A stretch of 45,973 nucleotides of DNA from CAZAMP01 sp964486455 (lineage in GTDB: Bacteria; Eisenbacteria; RBG-16-71-46; CAZAMP01). The notes beneath the pieces were generated by a model that worked only from the letters and a program-made list of their open reading frames with translations, was not told the DNA's origin and ran no database searches. The position numbers were made by a program, and so were the translations under genes. Shown piece after piece: positions 1 to 8,618 of the stretch. The DNA lies in NCBI GenBank assembly GCA_964486455.1, contig CAZAMP010000035.1, positions 1 to 45,973 of the forward strand. Direction: 5' to 3'. How positions within the stretch are numbered: position 1 is the first letter of the stretch; each line of letters begins with the position of its first letter.

Positions 1-270
1 GCGGAGCCTTTCATCTCATGTAGCGTTTCGCTCTTGTTCCGACATGCGGATTTTGGATTTCGAACCTGCAATGCGATTGGGTGTTTTCTGCGTCTGGGCT
101 CGGCTGTGACCCTCTCCCCAGAATCTGGTCCATCGATACCCGTGGAGATCTCCTGATAGGATACCAAGGAGACGAGGTCCACGGTGCCAAAGGGACAATT
201 CACAGATGAGCTGATCACGCCTACCCTGTGGCCGGTTGTCAGGTGCAAACTTGACCACAACGAGATCATG
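1..270. other. window edge, no gene recognised
   Basis: This stretch lies downstream of the C10 peptidase gene, which is read from the minus strand and stops at 271. Open frames here are short and have neither a convincing ribosome-binding site nor a recognisable protein. I see no tRNA, no hairpin followed by a T-run, and no repeat. It may be the 3' flank of the peptidase gene plus the flank of a gene outside the window. Confidence 0.5.
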
Positions 271-2724
271 TCAGCGCAGCAGGATGACTCGTCTCGTCAT
301 CGCCTCCTTCCCCTCCCCCAACCGAACAAAGTACGTACCCGGGGCAACGGGCCGGCCTGTTGCGGTCGTGCCGTCCCAGGTGATCACGCCGGCAAGCGAA
401 CGCACGTCGTAGCTGCGGATCAACCGACCGGCAACATCAAAGATGCGGATGCCGGAATTCGACCTGGTGGATCCACCGAACGACACACTGACTCCGCTAC
501 CAGATGGATTAGGGACTGCCGTGAGAAACGGCGAGACGTCAGGGGCCTCATCCACATCCGATGCAATCGATCCCACATCGGTCACGACACACCCCTGCCC
601 ATGCGCACCGATCAGACCGCAGTCGTATCCATCGGGGTGGTTCCCGGGGAGACATGGCGAATCCGCGCGCAGCTCGTAGCGAGACATGTGCGTATCGGGG
701 GCAAGACCGCAAAACCGAGGGTCAGCCGAGAAGTTGCCGGCCACGCCTTGCAGATCAGCGACGCAGCCGACCCAATCCCCACCCGCGTTTCCATGGATGT
801 CGCAGCACGAGATCTCCGGTGGGATCCCATCACCGTCGCAGAAAATCGCTTCGCCTGACTCGCTCGAAGCTATGATCGTGTTCTCCACCACGAGCCGCGA
901 ATGATACCGATCCCAGTGGATCCCCGCGCCGGATGAGCCGGCCTCGTTGCCGGTGATCGTGCAGCCCGAGACGAACAGTCCGAAGCTCCCGACATCACAG
1001 CAGATCGTACCACCTTCGGCCGATTCATTTCCGACGAAGGTGCAATCCTCCAGAATAGAGAGCGAATTGCGACAATAGACCGCGCCGCCCTTCCGGACGG
1101 CCGAGTTATCGACGAACGCGCAGTTGATCAGTGTGGGCATCGACATCTGTCCGCCGTGGATCGCTCCACCGTCTTGATTACCGATCCCTCCCGCATAACC
1201 GTTCTTGACCGTGATCCCCTCGATGACGGCACCCGCCCCTTCATATGAATCGATGGTGAAGCCGCGACGTGGATCGTCCGCGGAGCCCTGGCAATCGATG
1301 ACGCATGCCGCGGGATCACCGCTTCGAGATCTGACCGTGAGGATCTTTCCACGGAAGGTCAGATCGCGGTTTCCTTCTCCGGTAAAGAGCCCGTCTCCCA
1401 GCTCGATCACGTCACAGCCGGTCGCGGCATCGATCGCCGCCTGGATGGTCGCGAACTCCCCGGTTCCATCCGGCTCGACCGAGTAGAGTGTGCCTTTCGT
1501 CGAGCGCGGCATGATGTTGAGAAACATCCTCTCCATCATGTGGTTGTTCGAGCCATGGATGTTGTCGACCGCATACCAGGAGGTGTGAGGCCCGCCCCAC
1601 CCGTAGTTGATGTGGACCTGGCGTTGGCCTCCCCACTCCCGCCAGCCGTCACAGACGACCACATGGCCCGGAATGCTGTACAACAAGGGGCGCCTGGCAT
1701 CGATCTCCCGCTTCACCCGGTCGAACCAGCTTTCGGCGGTGTGGTCATCGCGTCGCTCGCGTTGGAATGTGCAGTCATAGCCGAAGTAAGTCAGAAGCGC
1801 GGTCGAGGCATACGAACTGAAGGCACCGGAAGAGCATCGCCCGAAGTTCATCTCGAACGCGACACCGACCTCGTAGCAGAGCTCGGACACCGCCGCTTCC
1901 TCGATCGGCGAGCATCCCGTGTCGCATCCGTCCGGCATGTTCGCCCAGGCGTAGGGATCAGAGAAGTCAGCGTTCAGCTCGGCTCCGTCCGTGGCGCCAC
2001 CGCAGGACCGGTCCCCGTTCCAATAGTACGCGTGGCCACCCGTCCCTGCCGGAGGCCACGAATGATAGTTCATGATCTGGGCGACCGCCGTCGCCACGCA
2101 ACCGACGAGACTCCGCCCCCCATCGCCGATCGGACAATTGAGATTGTAGGGATGAGTCTGGTGCCATGCGGTGGTCACCAGGGGCCCAGCCTGCGTAGTC
2201 CTGGAGAACCGATCAGCCGCTCGTTGCGCTCCCGGACGATGCTTCGGATCGCTGAGGCGATTCCACGCCTCCCGATTCGCGCGGTCGAAGAGCGGAGTAC
2301 GCGCCGACGACTGCGATGCCTCGAGACTCCCATAGGTCTCGATAAAGAGCGTGACGCGGTGGTGGAGCATTTCCCGCAAGAGCTGAGGGAATCCAACGAC
2401 CTGCAACGCATCCAATGCATACTCCTCCGAGCAGGCCTTCACCGGAGGCAGTTCCTTGAGCACGGGCACGACGACGTAGCCGCGGGGTGCGATGGAGAAG
2501 CAACGGGCAAGGAGCGTATCGTTCTCCACGATCGCCTCGGCATCAATGATGCGTGGGGACGTCGAGCCCGCCCAGTCGCCGGTCAGTTCGACTACGTAGG
2601 AAAGCCAGCGCTCGCACACACCTCGCATTTCCGATTCCGTGGCCACTTCCGCGTGTGCGGCGCGAACTACCGGGAGGAGTTGGAGAAGCACCAGGGCGAT
2701 CACGACGACCAGGATGTCACGCAT
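271..2724 (-). CDS. secreted C10 (streptopain-like) cysteine peptidase with beta-helix and FlgD-like C-terminal domain
   Basis: Predicted 817-residue exported protease. The ATG at 2724 is chosen because AAGGAGG lies just upstream (2733-2739) and the protein then opens with a signal peptide (MRDILVVVIALVLLQLLP...AHA); longer in-frame starts add a non-signal extension. The peptidase C10 domain has the nucleophile motif GCVATAVAQIMNYH (Cys about 209), the histidine in GHVVVCDGW (about 354) and the INYGWGG strand, all typical of streptopain/SpeB. From about residue 410 it carries a Cys-rich right-handed beta-helix (repeated 'GGAI/GGAVYC...L.DCTFVGN' rungs), then a FlgD-like Ig module (NPSGSGVSVSF ... 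GRLIRSY ... PGTYFVRLG) likely used for sorting or surface attachment. The active site is intact. The substrate is unknown. The beta-helix probably binds carbohydrate or a surface partner (inference). Confidence 0.9.
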   Translation of the reverse strand: MRDILVVVIALVLLQLLPVVRAAHAEVATESEMRGVCERWLSYVVELTGDWAGSTSPRIIDAEAIVENDTLLARCFSIAPRGYVVVPVLKELPPVKACSEEYALDALQVVGFPQLLREMLHHRVTLFIETYGSLEASQSSARTPLFDRANREAWNRLSDPKHRPGAQRAADRFSRTTQAGPLVTTAWHQTHPYNLNCPIGDGGRSLVGCVATAVAQIMNYHSWPPAGTGGHAYYWNGDRSCGGATDGAELNADFSDPYAWANMPDGCDTGCSPIEEAAVSELCYEVGVAFEMNFGRCSSGAFSSYASTALLTYFGYDCTFQRERRDDHTAESWFDRVKREIDARRPLLYSIPGHVVVCDGWREWGGQRQVHINYGWGGPHTSWYAVDNIHGSNNHMMERMFLNIMPRSTKGTLYSVEPDGTGEFATIQAAIDAATGCDVIELGDGLFTGEGNRDLTFRGKILTVRSRSGDPAACVIDCQGSADDPRRGFTIDSYEGAGAVIEGITVKNGYAGGIGNQDGGAIHGGQMSMPTLINCAFVDNSAVRKGGAVYCRNSLSILEDCTFVGNESAEGGTICCDVGSFGLFVSGCTITGNEAGSSGAGIHWDRYHSRLVVENTIIASSESGEAIFCDGDGIPPEISCCDIHGNAGGDWVGCVADLQGVAGNFSADPRFCGLAPDTHMSRYELRADSPCLPGNHPDGYDCGLIGAHGQGCVVTDVGSIASDVDEAPDVSPFLTAVPNPSGSGVSVSFGGSTRSNSGIRIFDVAGRLIRSYDVRSLAGVITWDGTTATGRPVAPGTYFVRLGEGKEAMTRRVILLR

Positions 2725-2885
2725 CCGGAATCCCTCCTTGTGGAACGACTGTGATTCGATGAGCGGGACCTGACGCTCGTGCACGCCCCGCCGCAGGCTT
2801 CGAAGACAGAAGGAGAGTGCGTCCCCCATCGCTTTTCGGGGTTCCGCAGAGGTTCAGATCATCGAAGGGAGGAAATGTCGTTGGA

Positions 2886-2906
2886 GCACCGGACGGCTTC
2901 CGGTGC
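2886..2906 (-). terminator. possible hairpin terminator after the AAA+ regulator gene
   Basis: An 8-bp perfect inverted repeat (GCACCGGA ... TCCGGTGC, loop CGGCT) sits between the stop of the AAA+ regulator gene (2958) and the start of the C10 peptidase gene, both on the minus strand. On the minus strand it is followed by TCC and then mixed bases, not a clean U-run, so intrinsic termination is only possible, not certain. Confidence 0.35.
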
Positions 2907-2957
2907 GTGAGACGCGCAGATCAGGACGCATTCTGAACGAAATTTCGAGCTGGCGAC

Positions 2958-4043
2958 CTACTGACCATTCACTTGAATTGGGCCTTGTATCCCCAACCGC
3001 TGCATCTTGCCGATCAGCGTGGTGCGCTTCACGCCGCCGAGAAAGGCGGCGGCGCGGGTGCGATTCCATCCCGTGCGCTCGAGCGCGTCCAGGATGAGAC
3101 GTCGCTCGTAGGACGCAACGCGTGCCGCGAGCGACTGGCTCCGACCGGACTCTTCCCAGTGAAAGTCCTTCTCGCGCATCGACCGCGATTCTGCCGTGGC
3201 CAAAACGGCAGCGCGCTCCACTTCGTGCTTGAGCTGACGGACATTCCCGGGCCAGCTCAGATGCACCAGGTGATCCGCCAAGCCGGGTTGCATCTCAACG
3301 CGAAGCGCGTATCGGCGTTCGTACCCGGCGAGGAAATAGCGGGTCAGCAGCCGGATGTCGCCGGCGCGTTCCGCGAGCGGCGGAATGGAAAGCGGCGCGC
3401 CGCAGATCCGATAGTAGAGGTCGACGCGGAACGTCCCCATCTCGACGGCGCGGTGAAGATCGCGGTTGGTGGCCGCCACCACGCGAACGCTCACGTGCCG
3501 CACCCGGTTTTCCCCGAGGCGTCGGACCTCGCCCTGCTCCAGAAAACGCAGCAGCTTCGCCTGAGTCGCGAGCGCCATCTCCCCGACCTCGTCGAGAAAG
3601 AGCGTGCCGCCGTTTGCCGCCTCGATGAGCCCCTCGCGATCGGCCGTCGCGTCGGTATAGGCTCCGCGCCGGGAGCCGAAGAGCTCGCCTTCCTGTAGAC
3701 CCGCGGGGAGAGCGCCACAGTTGACCGGGACCCAGGCGCTTGCTTTGCGGCCGCTGAGGCCATGAATCCCGGCAGCCAGAAGCTCCTTGCCCGTTCCGCT
3801 TTCTCCCTCGATGAGAATGGGTAGGTGGCTTGCCGCAAAGTGCCGAGCCCGCTTCAAGAGATCAAACGTTCGTGGATCACCCGTCACGAAACCCGGTATC
3901 GGTGTCGACGCGCCGGCACCTGCCGCCGATTGTCGGACGGACCAGCGCGTCGCGCGTCCGACACGATTGCCCCCGTTTCTCGGTGGGTCGTTGTCGGACT
4001 GTCCGCCTTCGCGGACGCGCAGTGGCAGCGTTTGCGTTCTCAT
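2958..4043 (-). CDS. Fis-type AAA+ (sigma-54 enhancer-binding-like) transcriptional regulator with altered GAFTGA loop
   Basis: 361-residue DNA-binding ATPase. A short N-terminal stretch (about 50 residues, no receiver, GAF or PAS domain) leads into a sigma-54 interaction AAA+ domain: Walker A GESGTGKE (80-87), Walker B GGTLFLDE (145-152), sensor motif VVAATNRDL, arginine-rich FRVDLYYR and WPGNVRQL. A C-terminal Fis-family helix-turn-helix follows (ALERTGWNRTRAAAFLGGVKRTTL). The L1 loop that contacts sigma-54, normally GAFTGA, reads GAYTDA (127-132), so classic sigma-54 activation is uncertain. The start has GGAG about 8 nt upstream. With no sensory domain, control may come from a partner protein or from expression level. 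Its targets cannot be read from the sequence; the neighbouring secreted-protein genes are candidates. Confidence 0.88.
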   Translation of the reverse strand: MRTQTLPLRVREGGQSDNDPPRNGGNRVGRATRWSVRQSAAGAGASTPIPGFVTGDPRTFDLLKRARHFAASHLPILIEGESGTGKELLAAGIHGLSGRKASAWVPVNCGALPAGLQEGELFGSRRGAYTDATADREGLIEAANGGTLFLDEVGEMALATQAKLLRFLEQGEVRRLGENRVRHVSVRVVAATNRDLHRAVEMGTFRVDLYYRICGAPLSIPPLAERAGDIRLLTRYFLAGYERRYALRVEMQPGLADHLVHLSWPGNVRQLKHEVERAAVLATAESRSMREKDFHWEESGRSQSLAARVASYERRLILDALERTGWNRTRAAAFLGGVKRTTLIGKMQRLGIQGPIQVNGQ

Positions 4044-4420
4044 GGCAGCTCCAATCAGTAATGGCTCGTCCTCCGTTGTCTGACCCCGTTCAGTGGGCGG
4101 ATCGCGCGGCTTCCCCGGCCGTCAGCAGGCGTCGGATGGGTGTCGCAATCCGGGTGCCATCGACGTGAAGATTGGGAACGGGAATTCGACAGCGCGGAAA
4201 GCGAAGGCGTCACGCAGAGTTCGCTCCTCGACACCGATCGTCGATCCGTGGTCGGTTGAAGCGATGCGCATGGACCGGTGTCCGAAGCGACGACACGAAG
4301 CTCAGTGGCAACACATTCGACGGCTGAGTGTTAGGGGGAGGGCGATCAGATGTCTTGAACTGACGTGCGATGCGACAGTGTGGACAGGCGATGCCCGTTC
4401 CGGCTCCTCTCTCGACAGCT
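4044..4420. other. 377-bp intergenic region upstream of the AAA+ regulator
   Basis: Between the stop of the sulfatase-fold gene (4421) and the start of the regulator gene (4043), both on the minus strand. I find no open frame with a ribosome-binding site, no RNA gene, and no convincing -24/-12 or -35/-10 pair. It presumably holds the regulator's promoter. One segment (about 4309-4325) carries TGGC but lacks the matching -12 TTGC element. Confidence 0.4.
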
Positions 4421-6568
4421 CTAGGGATGCTCTCTCAATCTCTGAATCGCGATATCGATCGAGTCGCGGAGGGCGCCGGGTTTCGTGAGTTCTCTGCCTC
4501 TTCGGAGCGCGTCACGGGCGGCGTCCGGATGCCCGGCCGCTTCCTCCGCCGTGCCGAGCCTCCAGAATGCGACGGGGTCCCACTCCCGCGCCGACGCCAG
4601 GCGCCGATAAACCGACACTGAGCGATCGTGTCGATCGAGGCGGCGATACAAGTCGGCCAGGCTCTCGAGCGAGGACATATCGGACGGCGTCTGCCGGCAG
4701 TAGGTCTCGAAGCACTCGACAGCGACGTCCAGTCTACCAAGCCTCTCGTTGAGCGTGGCGCGATGGTGCCAAACCACAGCTGCCGTGGAGTCGATGCGTG
4801 TCGCGCGTTCCAGAACGGAGTCCGCCGTGGTCAGGTCGCCCGTCGCATCGAGCGCAACGGCGTAGCCACTCATGACCTCAAGATCATCCGGTCGCGACTC
4901 GAGCGCCGTCTTGAGCGTATCGCGTGCGTCCGCGTAGTGACCGGTCCGGAGAAGCGCGAGCCCGTGCCCGCGATACCCGTCGGGTGTCGGCTTGACCTTT
5001 GCCGCCGTCCGAAACGCGACCAGCGCAAGAAGATACTGCTCACTTGCGAGGTACCGCTCACCGCGCGCGACATGACGCTTGGCTTCATTGTCGCGGTTCC
5101 ATTCCGGGATCATATCCTTGGGATCCGGGAGCGGGCCGTCACTACCCGAGCCACGCGTCGTTCCCACGTAGCCGAGCCCCGCGAGCCATTCCTTCACGCG
5201 CTCTTCCGGCGTAATCTGCTCCACGAGTCCGTCGATCCCGTGTGACGCCGCCCGACCGATGGCGTCTCGTTCGAATGCCGTCAGCTCCTCGTCGAGCCGC
5301 GTCACGATCTCGACATGGGATGTCGCGAGATCGTTGGTCTCGTCAGGATCGCGACGACGATCGTACAGCTCGGGCCGCGGCGCCCGGACATACTTCCATT
5401 CCGGCGTGATCCACGCCTTGAGCTCACTCCAGCCGTACTCGATTCGCGTGAAGTAGTTCTCGGCATAAACTCCCGACAGCGGTTCCCACCCGTCACCGGT
5501 GGAATCGAGACACGAGCGCCCCATCCACGCGTCTGGGGGTTCGATCCCGACCGCATCGACGATCGTCGGCGCGAGATCGAGAAGCGTGACCCGATCATTC
5601 ACGCGGGTCGCGGTGAGATGCCCCGGCCACCAGAGAATCCACGGCACGTGGATGGTGGTGTCGTAGAGCGACTGCCCATGCGCTTCCTCGTTGTGCTCGC
5701 CGAGCCCCTCGCCGTGGTCGGAGATGACAACCACGAGCGGAGGCTCTTCGTCACTCTGAGCGCTCAGCGCGTCGATCAACCGGCCGACCAGCTCGTCCGT
5801 ATAGGCCACTTCCCCCGCGTATGGAGTCGGCTGAACGGAAGCGTGCGGCTCGGGCGGGTCGTAGGGCGCGTGCGGATCGAATAGATGAACGAACAGGAAA
5901 TAGGGTTCCTTCGTCTTCTCGAGCCACTCCACCGCGCGTGAAACCGTCACATCGCCGCGCCGCTCGCTCCCGGTCCAGCGATCGCCGAGGGCGGCAAACT
6001 TCGGGTTGTAGAACGGAAACAGATCCGAGAAGTCGTCGTCGAAGTGATCGAATCCTTGCGCGAGTCCAGTTTCCGCTCGAACCGGCAGCGCGGAGACGAA
6101 CGCCGCCGTGCGGTAGCCCGCCTCGTCGAGAAGTTCCGTGAGCGTGTGCGCGTCGTCGACGAGCTTCTGGTCGAAGTTGTCTCGCACCCGATGAACGCAG
6201 GGCCACTGGCTCGTGAACATGGAAACGACCGACGGAAACGTCAGCGGATACTGGGACACGCACGATTCGAACGCGATCCCCTCCCCCGCCAGCTTGTCGA
6301 GGATGGGCGTCCGCCCCTCTCCCGCGCCGAACGCGCCCACGTGATCGGCGCGCAGCGTGTCGAGAACGATGAGCACCACGCTCGGCGGTGCCGGTCCCCG
6401 GTCACAGCTCAACGCGACGACGCTTAGCGCCGCCGCGACGAGCGGGAGGGCCAGACTGGCGTGCATGGGCAGCACCCGGGCCAGCATGAGGGCCGCATCG
6501 CGGAGCATCCTCCCGACTGCCGCTCGAAGGCCCGTCTTGTCGATCCGTTCGGGACTGGATATTCTCAT
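4421..6568 (-). CDS. sulfatase-fold (alkaline phosphatase superfamily) lipoprotein with C-terminal TPR repeats
   Basis: 715 residues. The N-terminus has a hydrophobic stretch ending in a lipobox-like VVALSC (Cys 55), suggesting an anchored lipoprotein. The alkaline-phosphatase/sulfatase domain (about 62-440) starts VVLIVLDTLRADH (metal Asp 70) and keeps the metal site SDHGEGLGEH. At the position of the formylglycine residue (C/S-x-P-x-R in true sulfatases) it has T110-F-P-S-V, so formylglycine maturation is not expected. Thr could act as nucleophile, as in phosphoethanolamine transferases and related phosphohydrolases. About 480-715 is a run of TPR-like repeats for protein binding. The start is supported only by a weak GGGTGG. 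It is divergent from the isochorismatase-fold gene with a 38-bp gap. The substrate is unknown. Confidence 0.82.
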   Translation of the reverse strand: MRISSPERIDKTGLRAAVGRMLRDAALMLARVLPMHASLALPLVAAALSVVALSCDRGPAPPSVVLIVLDTLRADHVGAFGAGEGRTPILDKLAGEGIAFESCVSQYPLTFPSVVSMFTSQWPCVHRVRDNFDQKLVDDAHTLTELLDEAGYRTAAFVSALPVRAETGLAQGFDHFDDDFSDLFPFYNPKFAALGDRWTGSERRGDVTVSRAVEWLEKTKEPYFLFVHLFDPHAPYDPPEPHASVQPTPYAGEVAYTDELVGRLIDALSAQSDEEPPLVVVISDHGEGLGEHNEEAHGQSLYDTTIHVPWILWWPGHLTATRVNDRVTLLDLAPTIVDAVGIEPPDAWMGRSCLDSTGDGWEPLSGVYAENYFTRIEYGWSELKAWITPEWKYVRAPRPELYDRRRDPDETNDLATSHVEIVTRLDEELTAFERDAIGRAASHGIDGLVEQITPEERVKEWLAGLGYVGTTRGSGSDGPLPDPKDMIPEWNRDNEAKRHVARGERYLASEQYLLALVAFRTAAKVKPTPDGYRGHGLALLRTGHYADARDTLKTALESRPDDLEVMSGYAVALDATGDLTTADSVLERATRIDSTAAVVWHHRATLNERLGRLDVAVECFETYCRQTPSDMSSLESLADLYRRLDRHDRSVSVYRRLASAREWDPVAFWRLGTAEEAAGHPDAARDALRRGRELTKPGALRDSIDIAIQRLREHP
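6537..6565 (+). promoter_or_regulatory. candidate -35/-10 for the isochorismatase-fold gene
   Basis: TTGTCG (6537-6542), a 17-nt spacer and TATTCT (6560-6565), each matching the sigma-70 consensus at 4 of 6 positions, about 40 nt upstream of the start at 6607. It overlaps the first codons of the divergent sulfatase-fold gene. The match is weak and could be chance. Confidence 0.3.
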
Positions 6569-6606
6569 CCGAATTCAACACCACCCTGCAGACTATGGAG
6601 GCACCC

Positions 6607-7152
6607 ATGCGACTCGAAAAAGACCGCACGGCGCTCGTCGTCGTCGATGTACAAGAACGTCTTTTCCCGTTCATTCACGAGCATGAAAGGGTCGAGCAAG
6701 AGACCGCCCGCCTGGTTCGCGGGGTGCGTACGCTGGGACTTCCCATCATCGTCACCGAGCAGTACACGAAAGGCCTCGGCCCCACGATCGCATCCGTACG
6801 CGACGCCCTGGAAGACGACTACCGTCCCCTCGAAAAGATGACGTTTTCCTGTTGCGGGGACAAGCCCTTCATGAAGGCGCTCGAAGAAACGGAACGGCAG
6901 CAGATCCTCCTCTGCGGGATCGAGGCCCACGTCTGCGTCTACCAGACGGCGATCGACATGCTCGATCAGGGGTTCCGGGTCTACCTCGTGACCGATGCGG
7001 TCGGCAGCCGCGTGGCCGCGAATCGCGAGCTGGCGCTCGTGCGGGTCGAGCAAGGCGGTGGCTATCTCACCAGCGTCGAGATGGCGCTCTTCGAACTCCT
7101 GCAACTCTCCGGAACGGACGAATTCAAAGCGATCTCGAAGCTGATCAAATAG
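6607..7152 (+). CDS. isochorismatase-family cysteine hydrolase
   Basis: 181-residue cytosolic hydrolase of the YcaC/nicotinamidase-like fold. The ATG at 6607 is preferred over the ATG at 6595 because GGAGG (6597-6601) overlaps the latter and lies 5 nt before the former. The family catalytic triad is visible: Asp14 in VVVDVQ, Lys77 in PLEKMTFS and Cys110 in GIEAHVCV. Also seen are EQYTKGLGPT and the C-terminal LVTDAVGSR helix region. Members hydrolyse isochorismate, nicotinamide, carbamoyl amides or related compounds; the exact substrate cannot be told from sequence. It is convergent with the aminotransferase gene, the two stops lying only 5 bp apart. Confidence 0.9.
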   Translation: MRLEKDRTALVVVDVQERLFPFIHEHERVEQETARLVRGVRTLGLPIIVTEQYTKGLGPTIASVRDALEDDYRPLEKMTFSCCGDKPFMKALEETERQQILLCGIEAHVCVYQTAIDMLDQGFRVYLVTDAVGSRVAANRELALVRVEQGGGYLTSVEMALFELLQLSGTDEFKAISKLIK

Positions 7153-7157
7153 CTCCC

Positions 7158-8591
7158 CTACGGCAGCCGGGGCGAGAGCGAGAAGTGCTCGTGGAACGGG
7201 AACGCGTAGCCATCGGCGGGATGGTACTCGCCGCTTTCCTTGTCGAGCGCGTATTGCCCCGTGTGCTCACCCGCGGCGATCATCCGCAGGCACTCGCAGA
7301 GCGCGTCCACATCCTCTTTGGAGTTGTACATCCCGAACGACGCCCGAACCGCTCCCGGGATGCGACTGCGGTCTCGATCGAGAATCTCGTCGCGGACTTC
7401 GTTCGCCTCGGAATCCGGAACTCCCAGAAGACACAACATGTACGGGTGCGCGCAGAAGCAGCCGCTTCGCACGCCGATCGCCCCCTCGTACGAGAGAATC
7501 GCCGCGACCAGCGCATGGTGAAGCCCTTCGACGTTGAACGCGATCACGCCCAGGCGAGAGGCGACACTCTCCGCATCGGTATCGCCGTAGATGCGCACGC
7601 CGGGAACCGCGCAAAGCCGTTCGAGCGCGTGGCGTGTGAGCTTCTCTTCGTGCTGGCGGATGGCCTCCCAGCCCACCGCCTCGATGAGACCGGTGGCCGC
7701 CGCGAGGGCAACGACCCCAACGATGTCCGGAGTGCCAGCCTCCTCACGATCGGGCAGATCGGTCCAGTAAGCGGTCTCGATCGTGACGATGTCCACGGTG
7801 CCGCCGCCAACGAGAGAGGGATCGGCGCTCAGAAACGTCTCGCGCTCACCGACGAGCACACCCACTCCGTAGGGCGCGTACATCTTGTGGGCGCTGAACG
7901 CGAGAAAGTCGAGGTGCTCCGGATCGTCGGCCGGCCGCATGTCGATCCGCCGGTGCGGCGCTAGCTGCGCGCCGTCGATCAGGATCTTCGCCCCCGCCGC
8001 GTGCGCCTCGCGCGCGAGCCGATGAATCGGATTGACCCACCCGGAAACGTTCGACGCACCCGTGATCGCCACGAGATCGATCTGACCGCGGTACTGGTCG
8101 AGCTTGCGCGCATAGTCGTCGAGGTCCAGCGACCCGTCGGCATTGAGGCCGACGTGCACGACCCTCGCACGCCGTCGCCACGGAAGCTCATTCGAGTGGT
8201 GCTCCATCAGGCTCGTCAACACGATGCCGTCAGGCCGAAACGGATAGATGTTCGCCAGTCGGTTGATCGATTCGGTCGTGTTCTTCGTGAAGATCACCGT
8301 CTCGTGATCGGGATCCGCCCGAACGAAGCGCTCGACCGTCTCGCGCGCCTCCTCGTACACCCACGACGCGATCTGACTCTTGAAACCACTGCCGCGGTGA
8401 ACATTCGAATAGAAGCGGAGGAATTCGTCGACCTTCTCGACCACCGGGCGAAACGTCGGCGTGCTCGCGGCGTTGTCGAGGTTCACGTAGCGGCGCGTTG
8501 CTCCGGTGAGAATCGGGATCTCCATGTCGATCCCGACCACCTCTTCGTGTAGCCGTTCGATCGGTAGACGGCCGCCAGCATTCGCATGCAT
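7158..8591 (-). CDS. class V aminotransferase / cysteine desulfurase-like PLP enzyme
   Basis: 477 residues. The ATG at 8591 has GGGAGG 6 nt upstream; the in-frame ATG at 8612 has none. Class V PLP features: VNLDNAASTP near the N-terminus, the His pair in SLMEHHSN (131-132), the cofactor Asp in ILIDGAQ, the Schiff-base Lys236 in FSAHKMYAPYG, and RSGCFCAHPYM, whose Cys residues (378, 380) fall where SufS/CsdA-type desulfurases carry the persulfide Cys. The C-terminal extension of about 60 residues is longer than in SufS. It could be a cysteine desulfurase or a related lyase/epimerase. It follows polA by 27 bp on the same strand and is probably co-transcribed with it. No suf or isc partner is adjacent. 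Confidence 0.88.
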   Translation of the reverse strand: MHANAGGRLPIERLHEEVVGIDMEIPILTGATRRYVNLDNAASTPTFRPVVEKVDEFLRFYSNVHRGSGFKSQIASWVYEEARETVERFVRADPDHETVIFTKNTTESINRLANIYPFRPDGIVLTSLMEHHSNELPWRRRARVVHVGLNADGSLDLDDYARKLDQYRGQIDLVAITGASNVSGWVNPIHRLAREAHAAGAKILIDGAQLAPHRRIDMRPADDPEHLDFLAFSAHKMYAPYGVGVLVGERETFLSADPSLVGGGTVDIVTIETAYWTDLPDREEAGTPDIVGVVALAAATGLIEAVGWEAIRQHEEKLTRHALERLCAVPGVRIYGDTDAESVASRLGVIAFNVEGLHHALVAAILSYEGAIGVRSGCFCAHPYMLCLLGVPDSEANEVRDEILDRDRSRIPGAVRASFGMYNSKEDVDALCECLRMIAAGEHTGQYALDKESGEYHPADGYAFPFHEHFSLSPRLP

Positions 8592-8618
8592 GTCTATCCT
8601 CCCAAGCCTCAAACGCTT

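Noticed and set aside
1540..2754. 404-codon plus-strand open frame
   Set aside because: Antisense to the C10 peptidase gene, with no domain and no signal of its own.
4309..4325. Sigma-54 promoter before the AAA+ regulator
   Set aside because: A TGGC is present but the matching TTGC at -12 is missing, and the element is on the strand opposite to the regulator gene.
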